Positions 20,828 through 32,127 of a DNA stretch of 64,000 nt are shown piece by piece. The stretch comes from Ochotona curzoniae. Its lineage: Eukaryota; Chordata; Mammalia; Lagomorpha; Ochotonidae. Below the pieces are notes generated by a model that was given only the letters and a program-made list of their open reading frames with translations, ran no database searches and was not told the DNA's origin. The first letter of the stretch is position 1. The number at the start of each line of letters is the position of its first letter. The DNA lies in assembly GCF_017591425.1 (NCBI RefSeq), contig NW_024466599.1, forward strand, positions 75,558,501 through 75,622,500, in the 5' to 3' direction. The position numbers were made by a program, and so were the translations under genes.

Positions 20828-23520
20828 TTATTTTTATTTTTGATGATTTTTACATAGTTGAATAGGGTGATGAGGGTCAAGGGCTATAGGAGGGTGTGTA
20901 AGATCCCTACACCTGAGGGAAGGGGAAGACAGGGAGAGAATCTACACCTAGCCTCCCAAATGCCTCTACACCCTGGGATGGAGGACAGTCACCCAACATC
21001 ACCCCAGGGTCACCGGTGTAGGGCATGCTCTGAGCGTCCTACTCAAGAGGTTTCAGTAGTTCAACAGTCCTGAATTACTGCCAATCTCACCACTCCAAGC
21101 ACGATGAAATCTCTCCAGAATCCACTGGTTGACACAGTCCACCTTAGAGTCTCTGCCCAGATTTTCACTTCCAACAGTTGGTTGGGGTAGTTGATTGATT
21201 TCTTCTGTCCCCCATCCTCTGTTGGTATGCATGTATCCTCTGCAGACTCCAATGTACTGCCATATCCTCCATGTGCACTTGGATATGCTGTCCACTGCTC
21301 CAGCCAAGCCACTGAGGAGGCCCATTTCTGACACATGAACTTCACGGTCAGATCATGGAATTATGTCTATGGTTGATGTTCTGAGTCCAGCAAATCAGTT
21401 GGCGGAAATCCCCATAGAAACTTCATCTGAAGTGATCCCAAACCTAATTCTTGTGTGTGCTTGCCAATACAGGGTCCAGCACAGTCCGTCACCCTTATCA
21501 GCTTACACGCACACTAATGGTTGCAATTGTTGGGTTCATTCTGCATCCTGCCCTGTTTTCTACACAAACCAATGGGTGTTGCAGCCCAGCCTGATCTTGC
21601 CCACTACACACCTGGTCCTCCCACAAACCAGTGGAAGGTACAGCCTAGTTGGAGCAGCCCACAATAGCCTCCACCAGGCCCGTCCCCTGCTCTGGTTCCC
21701 ATGTTTGCCTGCATGTACAGTAGACTGGTCTGTCCCATATCCCATTTAGCTCTCATACGTGTCAATGGGCATTGAAACCTAGTTCAACCCAACCAGTTCC
21801 ATTATCCAGCCCACACATGTGCCAGCAGGTGCCACTCTGCTAGTCATGCTTGCTCCAGTCCTGGTTCTCATGCTTGCCAGCTGAGTGGCAACCCAAGAAG
21901 GAGGTACCCATTATTTCCCTACTTCCCACTCCTACTCTCAGATCTTGCACTTTCCAGTAGGTTTAGCAGTTTCACTTGACAGAATTTTCTGCCATGCCAC
22001 CATCTGCCAGCTGATGCTGCAGCAAACCACAACCAAACCACACTCACTCTGACTTACGCTTAATCCAGTAGGAAGAGTCAACCCAGCCTGTCTTTCCCCT
22101 GATCCAGACCATATAAGGCCAACGGGTATGGTAGCCTGCCTGGTCTGCCCCCATCCCAACTCTCACGCTATCCAGTGCGAGTGGTGGTCCAGCAGGGGAG
22201 CCACACTCTGCCCTGCTACTGACTTTGTCCTTCACCCCCTGGGTCTCATGTGTGCTGGTTGGTGCTTTGACCCAGTCTGGCATGGCCCACCTCTCCTCAA
22301 CATTTGCAAGGGGGTGCTGTAGGCTGGCATGGCCCAACCCCCCTTCAATTTCAGCTCACACTGCTGGGGGCAACAGCCTAGCCCAGCCTAGCTGGCTCTC
22401 AGTCATAGCCTTCATGTCAAGTGGCTTGTATTGTGGCCCAGCTCAGCCCTACCCACACTCCAGTCTGGTGCTTGGATTCGTGTGAACTGGCCGAGCCTGA
22501 TTCACCCCCAGTCTGCGCCAAATGTATTCCAGTGGTTACCGTTCCCTGGCCTGAGCACCAGTGGGTGCTGGAGTCTAGCCCAGGCTGGCGCACCCCAGAC
22601 CTAGTCCACACTAGGGCTGAGGACACTGCAGCCATGTCTAGACTAGACAACATCCCCACTCTGGCCTTCACACTCACCAGTGGGAACCACAACCCAGCTA
22701 GGGTTCCTTCTTTGTTCCCCAACTGGGCCTGTTCCCAGCCATAGATCTTGTACATGCCAGTGGTTGCTCCAACCCAGTTTGGTGCAGTCCCTCATCCATC
22801 TTGGCCTTTGCCTTTGGATGTTGTAGCCTGGTCTGACCTGGCCTGTCCCCAGTCCCAACTCTTACTCGTGGGTGCTGCAACATGGCCCTGCTCAGTCTGC
22901 TTGTATCCCTGGCCCATGCAGAGCAGTAGGTGAGACAGCCTAGCTCAACATGGCCTGTACTCCATCCTGGTTTCTGTACTTGCCAGTGAGCTAAGATTTG
23001 CTTGGCCCTGTCTGGTCTGTCCGCTTTCAAATCTAACCCACACAATAGCCAACAATTGGAACTACCTTGCCCAGTCTGCCTGACCTCCATGCCTGGACCA
23101 CATGCTCACCAGCAGGAGCTATGACCCACCAGGGGAGTTTCCCAGGTTCTCCCACTAGGCTCACTCCCAGACCTAGATCTTACACATACCAGTAGCTGCT
23201 AGCTGTCTCCATCTTGGCCTAGTATGAGCTGGTGAATGTTGCAGTCTGGCCTGCTCCACACACTGTTTTAGGATGCACGTACTATTCCTGGTCCCTGTAC
23301 ACATGATTGTTGGCAGGTTCCATGGTGACACCTAGCTCAGCCCAACTCCACCACAACTCGAGCTAACCAGTGGGACTTGCCTTTACACAGGGTTTAATGC
23401 ACATATCCTCCACAGAATCTTACCACCCCCCTGGACCCTGGACCTGGTTCTCTTATGTGCTGGATAGTGTCATGGCCCTGCCTATAGTGATCCATCCCCT
23501 GTTTCGACTTTCAATCAGGT
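20828..23520 (-). repeat. Unclassified dispersed repeat, copy 1 (long)
   Basis: Read on the - strand: a roughly 2-kb array of degenerate 70-bp units (about 23400 to 21455), then a module of about 600 bases (21440-20850) and an A-rich end (CATCAAAAATAAAAATAAC, 20828-20850). Similar sequence occurs at 43.56-44.13 kb and 45.7-47.8 kb, so it is dispersed. It matches no LINE, SINE or LTR family that I recognise. The part up to about 24010 may be its 5' end. Not part of the L1 copies in this window, whose 3' UTRs are different. Confidence 0.7.
21455..23400 (-). repeat. Degenerate minisatellite core, about 70-bp unit
   Basis: On + the recurring core is CCAGTGGGTGCTGCAGCCCAG followed by CCTGG..TGCCC and TCTCACATGTG, seen about 26 times in 1.9 kb with unit lengths of about 50-85 bases. 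Clear examples lie at 21570, 22110, 22555, 22675, 22755 and 22868. Units differ strongly from each other, so the array is old. It is rich in Pro/Cys/Trp-coding frames on + by composition only. Confidence 0.75.
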
Positions 23521-24009
23521 GCTAAGATAGCCCTGATAGGCCCCCAGCCCTAGCTGTTATGTGGACTGGTGTGTGTTTCTCAGCAATGTTCAATGCTAAC
23601 AAGCCCAACTCTGGATTTTTGGTGCATGAGTCTGACCCATACAGATGTTCCAGTCTCTCCACTTCAAACCACCAAGTCTCAGTCCCTTGCTTACTCAAAG
23701 GTACAGTGGCCCGGTCATTAAGTGTCCCTCAGGATTCATTCCTCACCTACACGTACTGTGACCTTATCTGTGGATGTCCATGGGCAGTAACTATAGATCC
23801 CCAAGACCCCAAAGCTCTGAGCAGACTTACCTGGACTCTGCTTGCCAACACGGTGGTGGTAAGCAGAGCCATGATCCCGATCATGCCCAGAGCCATCCCA
23901 AAGATCTGCCCGCAGCATGATCGCTGTGGATGGAGAAAATTCTCAGACCTCAGGCTTAGACAAGCCCAGGAATGGCCCACCACTTGGCAGTGCTGGACGG
24001 GGAGCTAGG

Positions 24010-25114
24010 ATTTCCAGCAGGAAGCCTGGCCTCTCGTGTAGCCACATGGCTGGGAGATTCAGAGACCTGCACCTCTGAGCAGACTTACCTCCTCTCTAAC
24101 ATCTGGAAGAGCTACTCCATAGCCAGGGTTTAGATTCATTCCAAAGTGTGTCAGGATTGGAGGCACTTTAAGCTGAGTTTTGCAGTGCAGGTCCTTGGCA
24201 TGCAGCAAGTTCATTTTTTATGCAGTGCTATTCTCCTTTGGGCACCACATTTCCCCTTTCAAACAGTTTGTGCCTTGCTCGCTTTGGAACAGCACCAGCT
24301 GCACAATTTGGAGAAGTTTCTCAGGGTTTCTGCAAGATACCTTTTGCTTATTGGGAACTGCCTTTTAGGTGCTCTGCACTGCCTTTTGGCAAATGGAACC
24401 AGCATGTCCCAGTGCCAATTTGGTTGTTCAGTGATCCTGTGAGCCCCAAATCAGAGGAGACAGAGTCAGAGTTGGCCTGCCTTCATTTCCCAGCAAGCCA
24501 TAGTTGTTTACATTTCGCTTGGTAAAAGAAGGTCCCTTTCAGTCTGGCCATTGGTGGTCCCAGATTCCAGTTACTGGAAATCAAAGCTGTAAACCCAGCC
24601 TCAAACCACAGTGGCTCAAGGCCCACTGGCCACCTCGCACAGCTCCCGGATGCTTGCCGTGCTTGGTAGCACTTGCCAACACGAAGACAAGAGCAATAAA
24701 ATGTGAATTAGGTGGAGATGAATGCGCCACAGAGGCGGGGAGCAGTCATTGAGCAGATGTGTGTGGAAATTAATGGTGTGGGGATAACACATTTCGATGC
24801 ACTGCCTAGTAGCCGACTCTGGGAATCGGCCCCCTGACAACTGTTTGTTTTACAGACAGGGAAGCCTGCTGTGGAAGGAAGGAAAAGGCAGGAGGCCCAT
24901 GCTTCTGCATCAGGTGTATTTGGTGTGAATGAAAGACCTCCCACCGTCTGTTTTAGGGATGTCATGGACGTTGTCATGCACTTTATGGTTCCCAAAGTTT
25001 TGCTAGACAGTCAATAATAATTTTTTATTTTTCAGAATTTCACTACGCGACTATTTCAAAAGCTTCATGAAAAAAAAAGTTAAAAGAAAATAGGTATTTT
25101 CCATGCCATGTAAT
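24010..25114. other. Unassigned DNA
   Basis: About 1.1 kb with no recognised repeat. It carries AACACAT/TGTG-rich and AATAAAATGTGAATTAGG stretches but no supported gene. Open frames of 80-100 codons in 24146-24995 overlap each other in several frames, as chance frames do. Confidence 0.4.
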
Positions 25115-25400
25115 AATTACTCATTTATTTATTTCAGAGGGAGAGAGAAAAGGAGATATCTCCTATTTGCTGGTTTACCTCCCAAATACTGATAAGAACT
25201 AGGCCAGACTACAGCCAGAGCTGGGAACTCAATCCAGCTTTTCCAAGTGGGGGGCGAAGTTCCAGCTCCTTCAGCCCTCACCTGTTGCCTGTCAGAGTAC
25301 ATACCAGCGGGATGCTGGAATCAGGAATAAAGCTGGGACACAGAGCCAGGCACTCTGAAAAAGCAACGTGACAATTCCAAGTGGCTCCTTAATTGTTGTG
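25115..25400 (-). mobile_element. C-type SINE, antisense, diverged
   Basis: TTTATTTATTTCAGAGGGAG, 'tatttgctggtttacctccc', 'ggccagactacagcc' and 'gtacataccagcgggatgctgg'. The head is poorly preserved. Confidence 0.8.
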
Positions 25401-25445
25401 GCAAATGCCTATCCTTATGGTTATCCAAGTTTAGAGTCCGTTATA

Positions 25446-25790
25446 AAATTTCATTCATTTCCTTATTTGAAAGGCGGAATGACAGAGAGAGATGGGGATG
25501 GCAGAGAGTAAGAAAGAAAGATCTGTCTCACCTGCTGCTTCACTGTCCAAATGGCCATTAACAGGCCAGACTGGGCCAGGCTGAAGGCAGGAGACAGGAC
25601 CTCCATTTGGGTCTTGCATGTCTGTGGTAGGAGTCCAAGCTATTGTGGCATCATCTGTTACTTCCCTGGTGTAACATCAGGGCTCAGTCAGCAGCTGGGA
25701 AGCTGGGATTCGTTCTCAGGCACTCCAACAGGGGATGCAGCCATCCCAAGGGGCAGCTTAACTCACTGTGCTACAACGGTCACCCCTCTT
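25446..25790 (-). mobile_element. C-type SINE, antisense, diverged
   Basis: 'tttcattcatttccttatttgaaaggcgg', 'acctgctgcttcactgtcc', 'gccagactgggccagg' and the head remnant 'ctgtgctacaacggtcacccc'. Follows the previous SINE after a 45-base gap in the same direction. Confidence 0.85.
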
Positions 25791-25982
25791 CACCTCTTTT
25801 CAAAAAAGTTTTGCTTATGAATTTTACAGGGTGTAAGTTCTTTTGATCTGACTTTGTGTCTGAATATAGAAGACATTTGCATAATGTCAAAACTGTGTAA
25901 AAAGTCATTCTCATCTTTTATCCCAGATAGCCTGGGATAAATTCTTTTGCATAGTTTTTTTATTTAATCTTTCTGTACTTTT

Positions 25983-26213
25983 TAAAATATTTATTTTATT
26001 TTTATTGGAAAGTCAGATATACAAATAGGAGGAGAGACAGAGAAAAAGACCTCTCATCCGATGATTCACTCCCCAAGTGGCTGCAACAGTCGGAGCTGAG
26101 CCTATCCAAAGCCAGGAGCCCAGAGTCTCTTCTGGGTCTTCCACACAGGTGCAGGTTCCAAGTCTTTGGGCTGTCCTCTGTTGTTTTCTCAGGCCACCAG
26201 CAGGGAGCTAACT
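25983..26213 (-). mobile_element. C-type SINE, antisense, head missing
   Basis: AAATATTTATTTTATTTTTATTGG, GTCAGATATACAAATAGGAGG, 'gatgattcactccccaag', GGCTGTCCTCTGTTG; stops at CAGCAGGGAGCTAA, losing the tRNA-like head. The sequence after 26213 is unrelated. Confidence 0.9.
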
Positions 26214-26804
26214 CAGCTCACTCACAATGTAGAACTGTGAAGGCAACCTTGGGACTGTCACCCCAAAATAAAGCTGAAAGAAGCCCAAAGTTGGGACAGT
26301 TGGAGAGAGGGCGAGAGCAGCAACTCAGAATCTCCAATAAACATGAAGGAGCGCTTCCCAGAATCTAGAAGCTTCTGCACACCTGGCTGGAAGAGCAAGA
26401 CTTTCTACATTTGTCTGGAGGACAAAAAGCAAATTTTAAACAAGTGTCAAGAGATCTATCCCCCCTTCTGCCTTGTGTTGGACTATAGCATCCTGTGGAG
26501 GCTTCCCTCATGGCGTTTGTCTTGCTCCTCACCCTGCAGGTACAGGCTAGACCCTCATCCTGCCGCAGCACCCTGGGGAGCCTGTGAAGCGAGGCGCCTG
26601 CAGAGCACCAAGCCTCAGTGAAGGAGTGGAGAGGAACCCCACCGAGAAGGTTGGCCCGGGCCGTGGAGACTAAACAGAGTTCATTGTAGTATTTCATTAG
26701 TCTCTGTTCACCTGAAGCCACACTCCCTCTACCTCCCCTTCCCTTCCTTTTTGTCTCCCATTTTTGGGAATGTGGTATGGGGTGAGAGAAACAGACACTG
26801 TGTG
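26214..26804. other. Unassigned, LTR-like features
   Basis: Contains AATAAAG at about 26267 and CCAATAAACATGAAGGAG at about 26334, two poly(A)-signal-like strings. GC-richer sequence with several CpGs follows (26560-26670). It could be an old LTR, but no terminal repeats were found. Confidence 0.3.
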
Positions 26805-27003
26805 GCATGATCTTTCTCATCCAGTTTTGCTTCTCTCTCTGTTGTCTTCTGAGTCTCTGGCTCTATTGCTGTGCCTCGCTGCCTCTCTGTCTTCTTACGC
26901 TCCTCCTCTCTGATTCTTGTCTTCTTTGCTGTATGCCTCTGTCTCTCCTCTTTCTCCCGTCCTTTCTTTCTCAGTTCTTTCTCTCTCTTTCTTTCTGGAT
27001 CAT
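26805..27003. repeat. Pyrimidine-rich (CT/CTTT) low-complexity tract
   Basis: About 200 bases strongly biased to C and T on +, including TTCTTTCTCTCTCTTTCTTTC. Low complexity; the open frame at 26807-27058 is made of Ser/Leu/Phe for that reason. Confidence 0.8.
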
Positions 27004-27246
27004 CTTCAGCTACAAACTAGTTGCGAACCATTTTAACTCTTGCCTAGAACTTTTGTGATAAGCCATCCTTCACAGGTTTGAATGTTAGGACTTGCAAATG
27101 CTCAACATCATGTTTCACGCATTGTCCTGTTTACAGAAGTGTCCTCCTTTTGTCCTTGCAGAATTCTGCCCTGGAGAACTCCTGTGTAAGCCCCAATGGC
27201 AAAGGGATTTGACAGTGATAATGTGGTAGGCCGACTTCCTCGACTT

Positions 27247-27515
27247 CCTTCCCTCCACCCTTGCTCCTTCCTTCCTTCCTTCCTTCCTTCCTTCCTTCCT
27301 TCCTTCCTTCCTTCCTTCTTTCCTTTCTTCCTTCCTTCCTTCCTTGTTCCTTCCTTCCATCCTTCCTCTCTTTCTTCTCCCTCCCTGTCTCCCACCTCCT
27401 TCTGCCTTCCCATTTTTCTCCTTCTCTCTGTTCCTTTCCCCATCCCCTTCTCTTCCCTCCCTCCCTTCTTTCCTTCCCTACTCCCTCCTTCTCTCCTGCT
27501 CTTTCTTTTTAACAG
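27247..27515. repeat. (TTCC)n and long polypyrimidine tract
   Basis: A near-perfect CTTC/TTCC run at 27266-27318 extends imperfectly to about 27358. Nearly pure pyrimidine continues to about 27515 on + (polypurine on -). Frames on either strand give Ser-Phe-Leu-Pro or Lys-Glu-Gly-Arg repeats, which are artefacts. Confidence 0.97.
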
Positions 27516-28490
27516 ACACACGCATATATACTCTCCTTCAGATATACTAGGTCTCCCGAGTGACTAAATGTTTACTATAGCCAACTCCTTTTGGGAGATT
27601 GGCTCTAAGCCTTGTCTCATACTTGTGTATTAGCACATCTTTATCCTTAAGAAGCATTTTATTTTTGGAATCAACCACAAGATCTCCAAGGCACTGGTGC
27701 TACAGGCAGATCAGCCTGACAATGCCACATTTGATCAAGTGGATGAAGACAGCTCTGGTGGTTCTCAGAGGAGGCCACATCCCATGGGGCAGGTCTTTAT
27801 CTTGGGGAAGAAGGCACACATCTAAAGACAATATGTTATATTGGAAAAAAATAGAAGCTGCCTTTCAATACTAAATAAAACTGAAGGGAGGGATGAACCT
27901 GTTAGGCTTGTAAACAGAGGGGTATAGGTTTTATGTTTCTTGCAAAACTGCTCTAAAATAATTAAGGAAATGTTCTTGTGCAACCAGAAAAGGAGGTGTG
28001 GAAAGAAGTTCCTGCGAGGCACCTGCTATGCGGTGGTCAGGAGTGGGGAGGCCTCCATGCAGTAGCGCCTGTCATCAGATGCACCATGCCAGGCACATTG
28101 TCCTGCTCCCTTCACGTGGGGCAGCGGTGGGCTGACAGAGCTCAGTGCCAGCAGTAATCGGAATGGGGCAAATGAGCCAACTAGGAAGCCTGGTAAGATG
28201 TCAGTCCCCCACTTACCATCTACGCCAAACCATCTAACCCAGGAAGAGCTGAAGTAACGCACGTGTGACAAAGGCAGCTGTGGACAAATATTTGACAAGA
28301 AGGAAAGAATTTTGACTTATTCTCTGTGGCTGCAGGGAAGACATTTTCTTTCTTTTCTTTTAAGCTGCTCTATTTCAAAGCAAGATTTAAGGCAACTTAC
28401 AAAGACTTACAATGATCTGAGACCTAATGAAATTTCAACATTGTGGTGATAAGATTAGAATAAAGAGAAGGTAAAGTTTACAATACCTTC
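27516..28490. other. Unassigned DNA
   Basis: About 1 kb with no recognised repeat or gene. Confidence 0.4.
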
Positions 28491-28494
28491 TCCT

Positions 28495-29005
28495 AACCTA
28501 CAGCTTCATATTGTATGGTTTTAGTTACCCATGCTCAGCCACAGTCCAAAAACGCTAAACAGAAGATTCCAGAACATGATTGTTGTGTATTGTTATAATT
28601 ACTCTATTTTATTATTTCTTGACTTTTATTTGAGAGGCAGATTTATAGAGAGAGAAGGACACAGACACAGACAAGTCTTCCACCTGTTGGTTCACTCCCC
28701 AAATGACCAAGCAGTCACAGCTGGGCTGTTCTGAATCAGGAGCTTCTTCTGGGTCTCCCACATGGGTTCAGGGGCCCAAAAAGCTGAGCCGTCCTCTGCT
28801 GCTTTCCAACACCATAGGAAGGGATCAGAATTGGAGCAGCTGAGACTTGAACTGACACTTCTACGGATGCTGGCACTACAGGTGGAGGATAAGCTTGGTA
28901 AGCCACCACACTGGCCTGAAGCTATTAGTGTGATTTCCTACTGTGCCTAAATTATAATTAGACTTTTCATATTTTTTATTACAGGAAACAGTAGAGCATA
29001 CTTGT
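28495..29005 (+). mobile_element. Tigger-type DNA transposon relic, split by SINE
   Basis: Left part (28510-28609): 'ttttagttacccatgctcagccacagtcc' and 'agaagattccagaac', matching internal sequence of short Tigger derivatives (TcMar-Tigger, MER8-like). Right part (28919-29005): 'ttcctactgtgcctaaattataattagac', which continues the same consensus. A SINE sits between them. Class from recalled consensus. Confidence 0.6.
28610..28918 (-). mobile_element. C-type SINE, antisense
   Basis: 'ttgacttttatttgagaggcag', GA-rich stretch, 'ccacctgttggttcactccccaa', CCGTCCTCTGCTGCTTTCC and head GCCACCACACTGGCCTG. It interrupts the Tigger relic, so it is the younger insertion. Confidence 0.92.
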
Positions 29006-29009
29006 TCCT

Positions 29010-29245
29010 TTGTTCAGTAGGGAATTGGTTCCAGGAGCCCCTGAGATGCTCAAATATGTGGGTGCTCAAGTTCATGATGTAAATGGCATCGTGTTTGCAT
29101 GCAATCTGCACAGCCTCTCATAAACTGAAAAAAAAATCACTTGCAGGTTACTTATAATACTTTATGCAACATAAATGCTATGCTGTCTTACAGTGCTACT
29201 TAGGGAATAATTACAGAAGAAAAGGTTCATACGTATTAAGGATAA
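29010..29245 (+). mobile_element. Tigger/MER2-type DNA transposon relic
   Basis: 'ggaattggttccaggagcccctgagatgctc', 'gtgggtgctcaag' and 'gttacttataatactttatgc' match the terminal region of Tigger1/MER2-type elements. Only one end is recognisable. Confidence 0.75.
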
Positions 29246-30679
29246 AAACAATGCTTTCACTAAACATTTCTATCTGGATTGGTGAAATCCACAGTTGTGG
29301 AGCTCAGAGACGTAGAAGGCCTACTGTTCATGCACCATGGGTGCTCTGCAAACTGACCGACACCCTTGGAATGTCCCAGGACATATTTCTCATGGAGAGC
29401 TGCTAGGGTATAGAAGTGGGAATACAGGCCTAAGTTGTTTTGTTTGTCTCTCAAAAAAATAAAATTTAGGAGGTTAAGGAATCCAAGGATGGACTGCAGC
29501 CTATGCCTGAAGAATCTAATTGCATTATAAGTGTCAAATGCAATTTCACTGAGGGAGATGGGGAAAATGTGCCTATCTAAGTAACTTTGGGAATGGGTGA
29601 AGGCTATAATACTGCATTCAGTACACTGCTCCTGAATACAGAACCCAGGTTACAAACCTGATCCTTACAGGTATAAAGGGTATGGGCTTGCAATTTTTGT
29701 ACTTTTATGGATGTATACTTGATGGAAAAAGTTGGCATGCGTTGCTGGTTGTTGGGTGCCAGGTTTCTCACTGACAGGATGGGTGATTACCCAAGGGTGA
29801 GAGGGAAGCTTAGAATGAACCAACCAGCAATCAGAGAGTCATATGAGACACCTTCATGGATGTATGTCTTAGTGTAGACGCAGATGGGAAATGATGGCTG
29901 GGCTCGTGTGTATGCATGGGTAAAACACGCTCATGCATTTGCCTGCTGTGTGTATTGAAAGCAACGGCATTTCAGTAGCAACAAGCACATCTTGCATGCC
30001 GATGTTGGTTTCTGATATGAGGGCTATCTGGAGAAGCGGCTGAATCTGAGGTCAGATAAATTATATTCTTAAACATGAACTTGGAACACCTTTACATGGC
30101 CTGAAAATAAAGAAGAGCTCAGAAAATAAAAGAGTGAGACTATGTCAAAGGAATACAGGGACCAACATAATAAGCTTCCAATGGTCAAAACTGAGGCCAA
30201 TGTGAACCAAAAGTCATAATATTGTATACAACCTAAAGTATTAAAACAAGCCAAAGTGACTAAGTAAGTCAATGGGTGTAGATAGAAAAGCTCTCTGTTC
30301 GGCACACCAGATAACTCATGTAGATGCTCATTTCTCCAGGAAGTGAACCTATTCCCCACCTTTACACGTAGTCGGGTCTCAGTGACTCCCTTCCATAGAG
30401 CACAGTGTGAAGGAAGGCGAGATGGAGCCTGGGAGATAACCTTGCAGTGGAACAGGTGATCCAAGTTAACAGCAGCAGTGATAAGTGGGACTGATGGTGC
30501 AGGAACATCTCAGAGTCACTGTGGGTTCAAATGCAGACCCCCGCAGGAAGGCACATATCACAACAAAGCGAGTTGCAAGATTTCTTTTTAATTCCCAGTG
30601 CATGCAAGGTATGTTTAAAACATAACCTGTTGGGGAGTAAATAGCATTGTGTCTGAAAGATAAATGAAAGTACCTAATT
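29246..30679. other. Unassigned, with a possible old L1 piece
   Basis: About 1.4 kb of mostly unrecognised DNA. On the - strand, 30170-30060 ('tgtattcctttgacatagtctcac' then 'ggccatgtaaaggtgttccaag') resembles a string found in old L1M 5' regions, weakly. The 131-codon - frame across it (30069-30464) has no recognised domain. Confidence 0.4.
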
Positions 30680-31035
30680 GCTTAAAAAAAAATCATAAGT
30701 GATCATCCAAGCCCTAAGCACTTTGTCATCTTTCTGCTGGTGAGGTATCTTGTCTCCAATGTGGACAGCTGCCGGCTGATGAGCAGGATGGCTGTTGAAG
30801 CTTGGGAAGGCTGTGGCAACCGCTTCAGGAACCACATCTCGTGGTTCCAAGCAAGAGTGCTCTGTAAGATGCAATGTTGTTTGATAGCATTTTATCCACA
30901 ACAGAACTTCTTTCAAGAGTAGAATCAGTATTCCCAAACTGGAATCTCAACAATGTTTCCAGCCTCTTCACCAGGAGTAAACTGCATCCCAAGACTACTT
31001 TCTTGGGTAATACGGAATAAGCAACATCATTCATT
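30680..31035 (-). mobile_element. Tigger-type transposon, transposase C-terminal relic
   Basis: On the - strand: 'ctcctggtgaagaggctgg', 'ttgagattccagtttggg', 'ctcttgaaagaagttctgttg', 'atgctatcaaacaacattgc' and 'ttgccacagcc'. These match the distal end of a Tigger-like transposase gene and its 3' region (pogo/TcMar superfamily). Frame disrupted; no intact transposase remains. Confidence 0.75.
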
Positions 31036-31087
31036 AAAGTTTTATTATGTGATTATGTGATTGAAGTGAAGAAAAATCAATTAGTCA

Positions 31088-31378
31088 ATCTTCAAGGTAC
31101 GGAGACAGAAATCTCATTCATCTGTTGGTTCATCCTCAAAATGGTCGCAACAGCTGGGCTAGGCCAGGATGAAGCTGGAGCCAAAAACTCCATCCCAGTC
31201 TCTCTCTCTCGAATATGGCAGGGACACAAGTACCTGAGTCATCCTCCATTGCCTGCCCAGGCACATTAGCAGGAAGCAGCGAGGCTGGAACTGGAATCAC
31301 CGCTCTGATATGGGTTGTGAACACCCCAAGAAAATATTGATCCACCAAAATTTCTGAGTTGCACTAGGGTACAATGGT
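31088..31378 (-). mobile_element. C-type SINE, antisense, old
   Basis: 'gaaatctcattcatctgttggttcatcc', 'ggtcgcaacagctgggctagg', 'catcctccattgcctgcc', 'ggcacattagcaggaagc' and a head remnant 'gcactagggtacaatggtcc'. The A-rich end is degraded. Confidence 0.8.
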
Positions 31379-32127
31379 CCTTTTGTGGAATGCTTCTGGC
31401 ATGCTCCCAACTACCAAATATGAATTCTCATCCCTGGGAATGAGAGCAGGAGTAGGATGTGCTTTGAAAAAGGCATATTCTGCTTGTTAATGAGACCTGA
31501 GAATGCAGGGTCCATGACCTCTGGTTTCTTGGCAACAATGTCTCCTTAATTATGAAACTCATGATGGGAATAGATTTTTTTAATGGAAAACTTTTATACA
31601 GAAACTGGTAGAAAGGGACTGAATTTTATATTTGTGTGAAACAAGAAAAAAGCTGTTAAGCCATTTAAAGGCCATATGAGGATTAAAGCTTTGTGGAAAT
31701 TACCAGGAGCCTTCAAGAAACCACTGCATGAACCTGGGCCCAGAGTTGAGGGTATGAAGGCAACAGAACACAGATGTCAGGGGCCGTGGGACCCCCAAAC
31801 AACATCAAAGAACATCAAAAATGGTATTGCCTCTGATTGCTGACTCAGACTGGATACTGACCAGTGGTTAAAGAATGAGTACTTACGCTGAACATCGTGG
31901 GGCTCGTTAGAAGATCCCTTGGAGTTACAACAGACAACACACACACACATCATGGTCAGGTGATGTGTGCCATTTTAGAATGTTGCTGCTATATCCCACC
32001 TGTTGTCAGTGTCCTCTCTTTAGTCTCCCTCAAAGTCAATTCCTTTAATATTTCCTTTAAGTTATGAGCACGACATTTTAACAGTTAAGTTTTGACAACA
32101 TTTGTCCTTTAAAGCCCCCAAACATGA
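31379..32127. other. Unassigned DNA
   Basis: No gene seen. TGTCAGGGGCCGTGGGACC at about 31776 resembles the first bases of the LTR at 62.7 kb (TGTCAGGAGCCGTG on the - strand), so an LTR fragment is possible. A short (AC)7 lies at about 31938. Confidence 0.35.

Noticed and set aside
21455..23400. Tandem spacing considered as a CRISPR array or protein-repeat gene.
   Set aside because: Units are degenerate with no conserved repeat/unique spacer alternation, the genome is mammalian, and the frames are not continuous.
23747..23983. Minus frame with a hydrophobic, membrane-like segment beside the dispersed repeat; considered as a retroviral envelope remnant.
   Set aside because: Only one hydrophobic stretch, with no neighbouring gag/pol/env features and no LTR pair. 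Too little to support it.
30069..30464. 131-codon minus frame with several hydrophobic stretches.
   Set aside because: Overlaps sequence resembling old L1 at one end, and composition alone explains the hydrophobicity.
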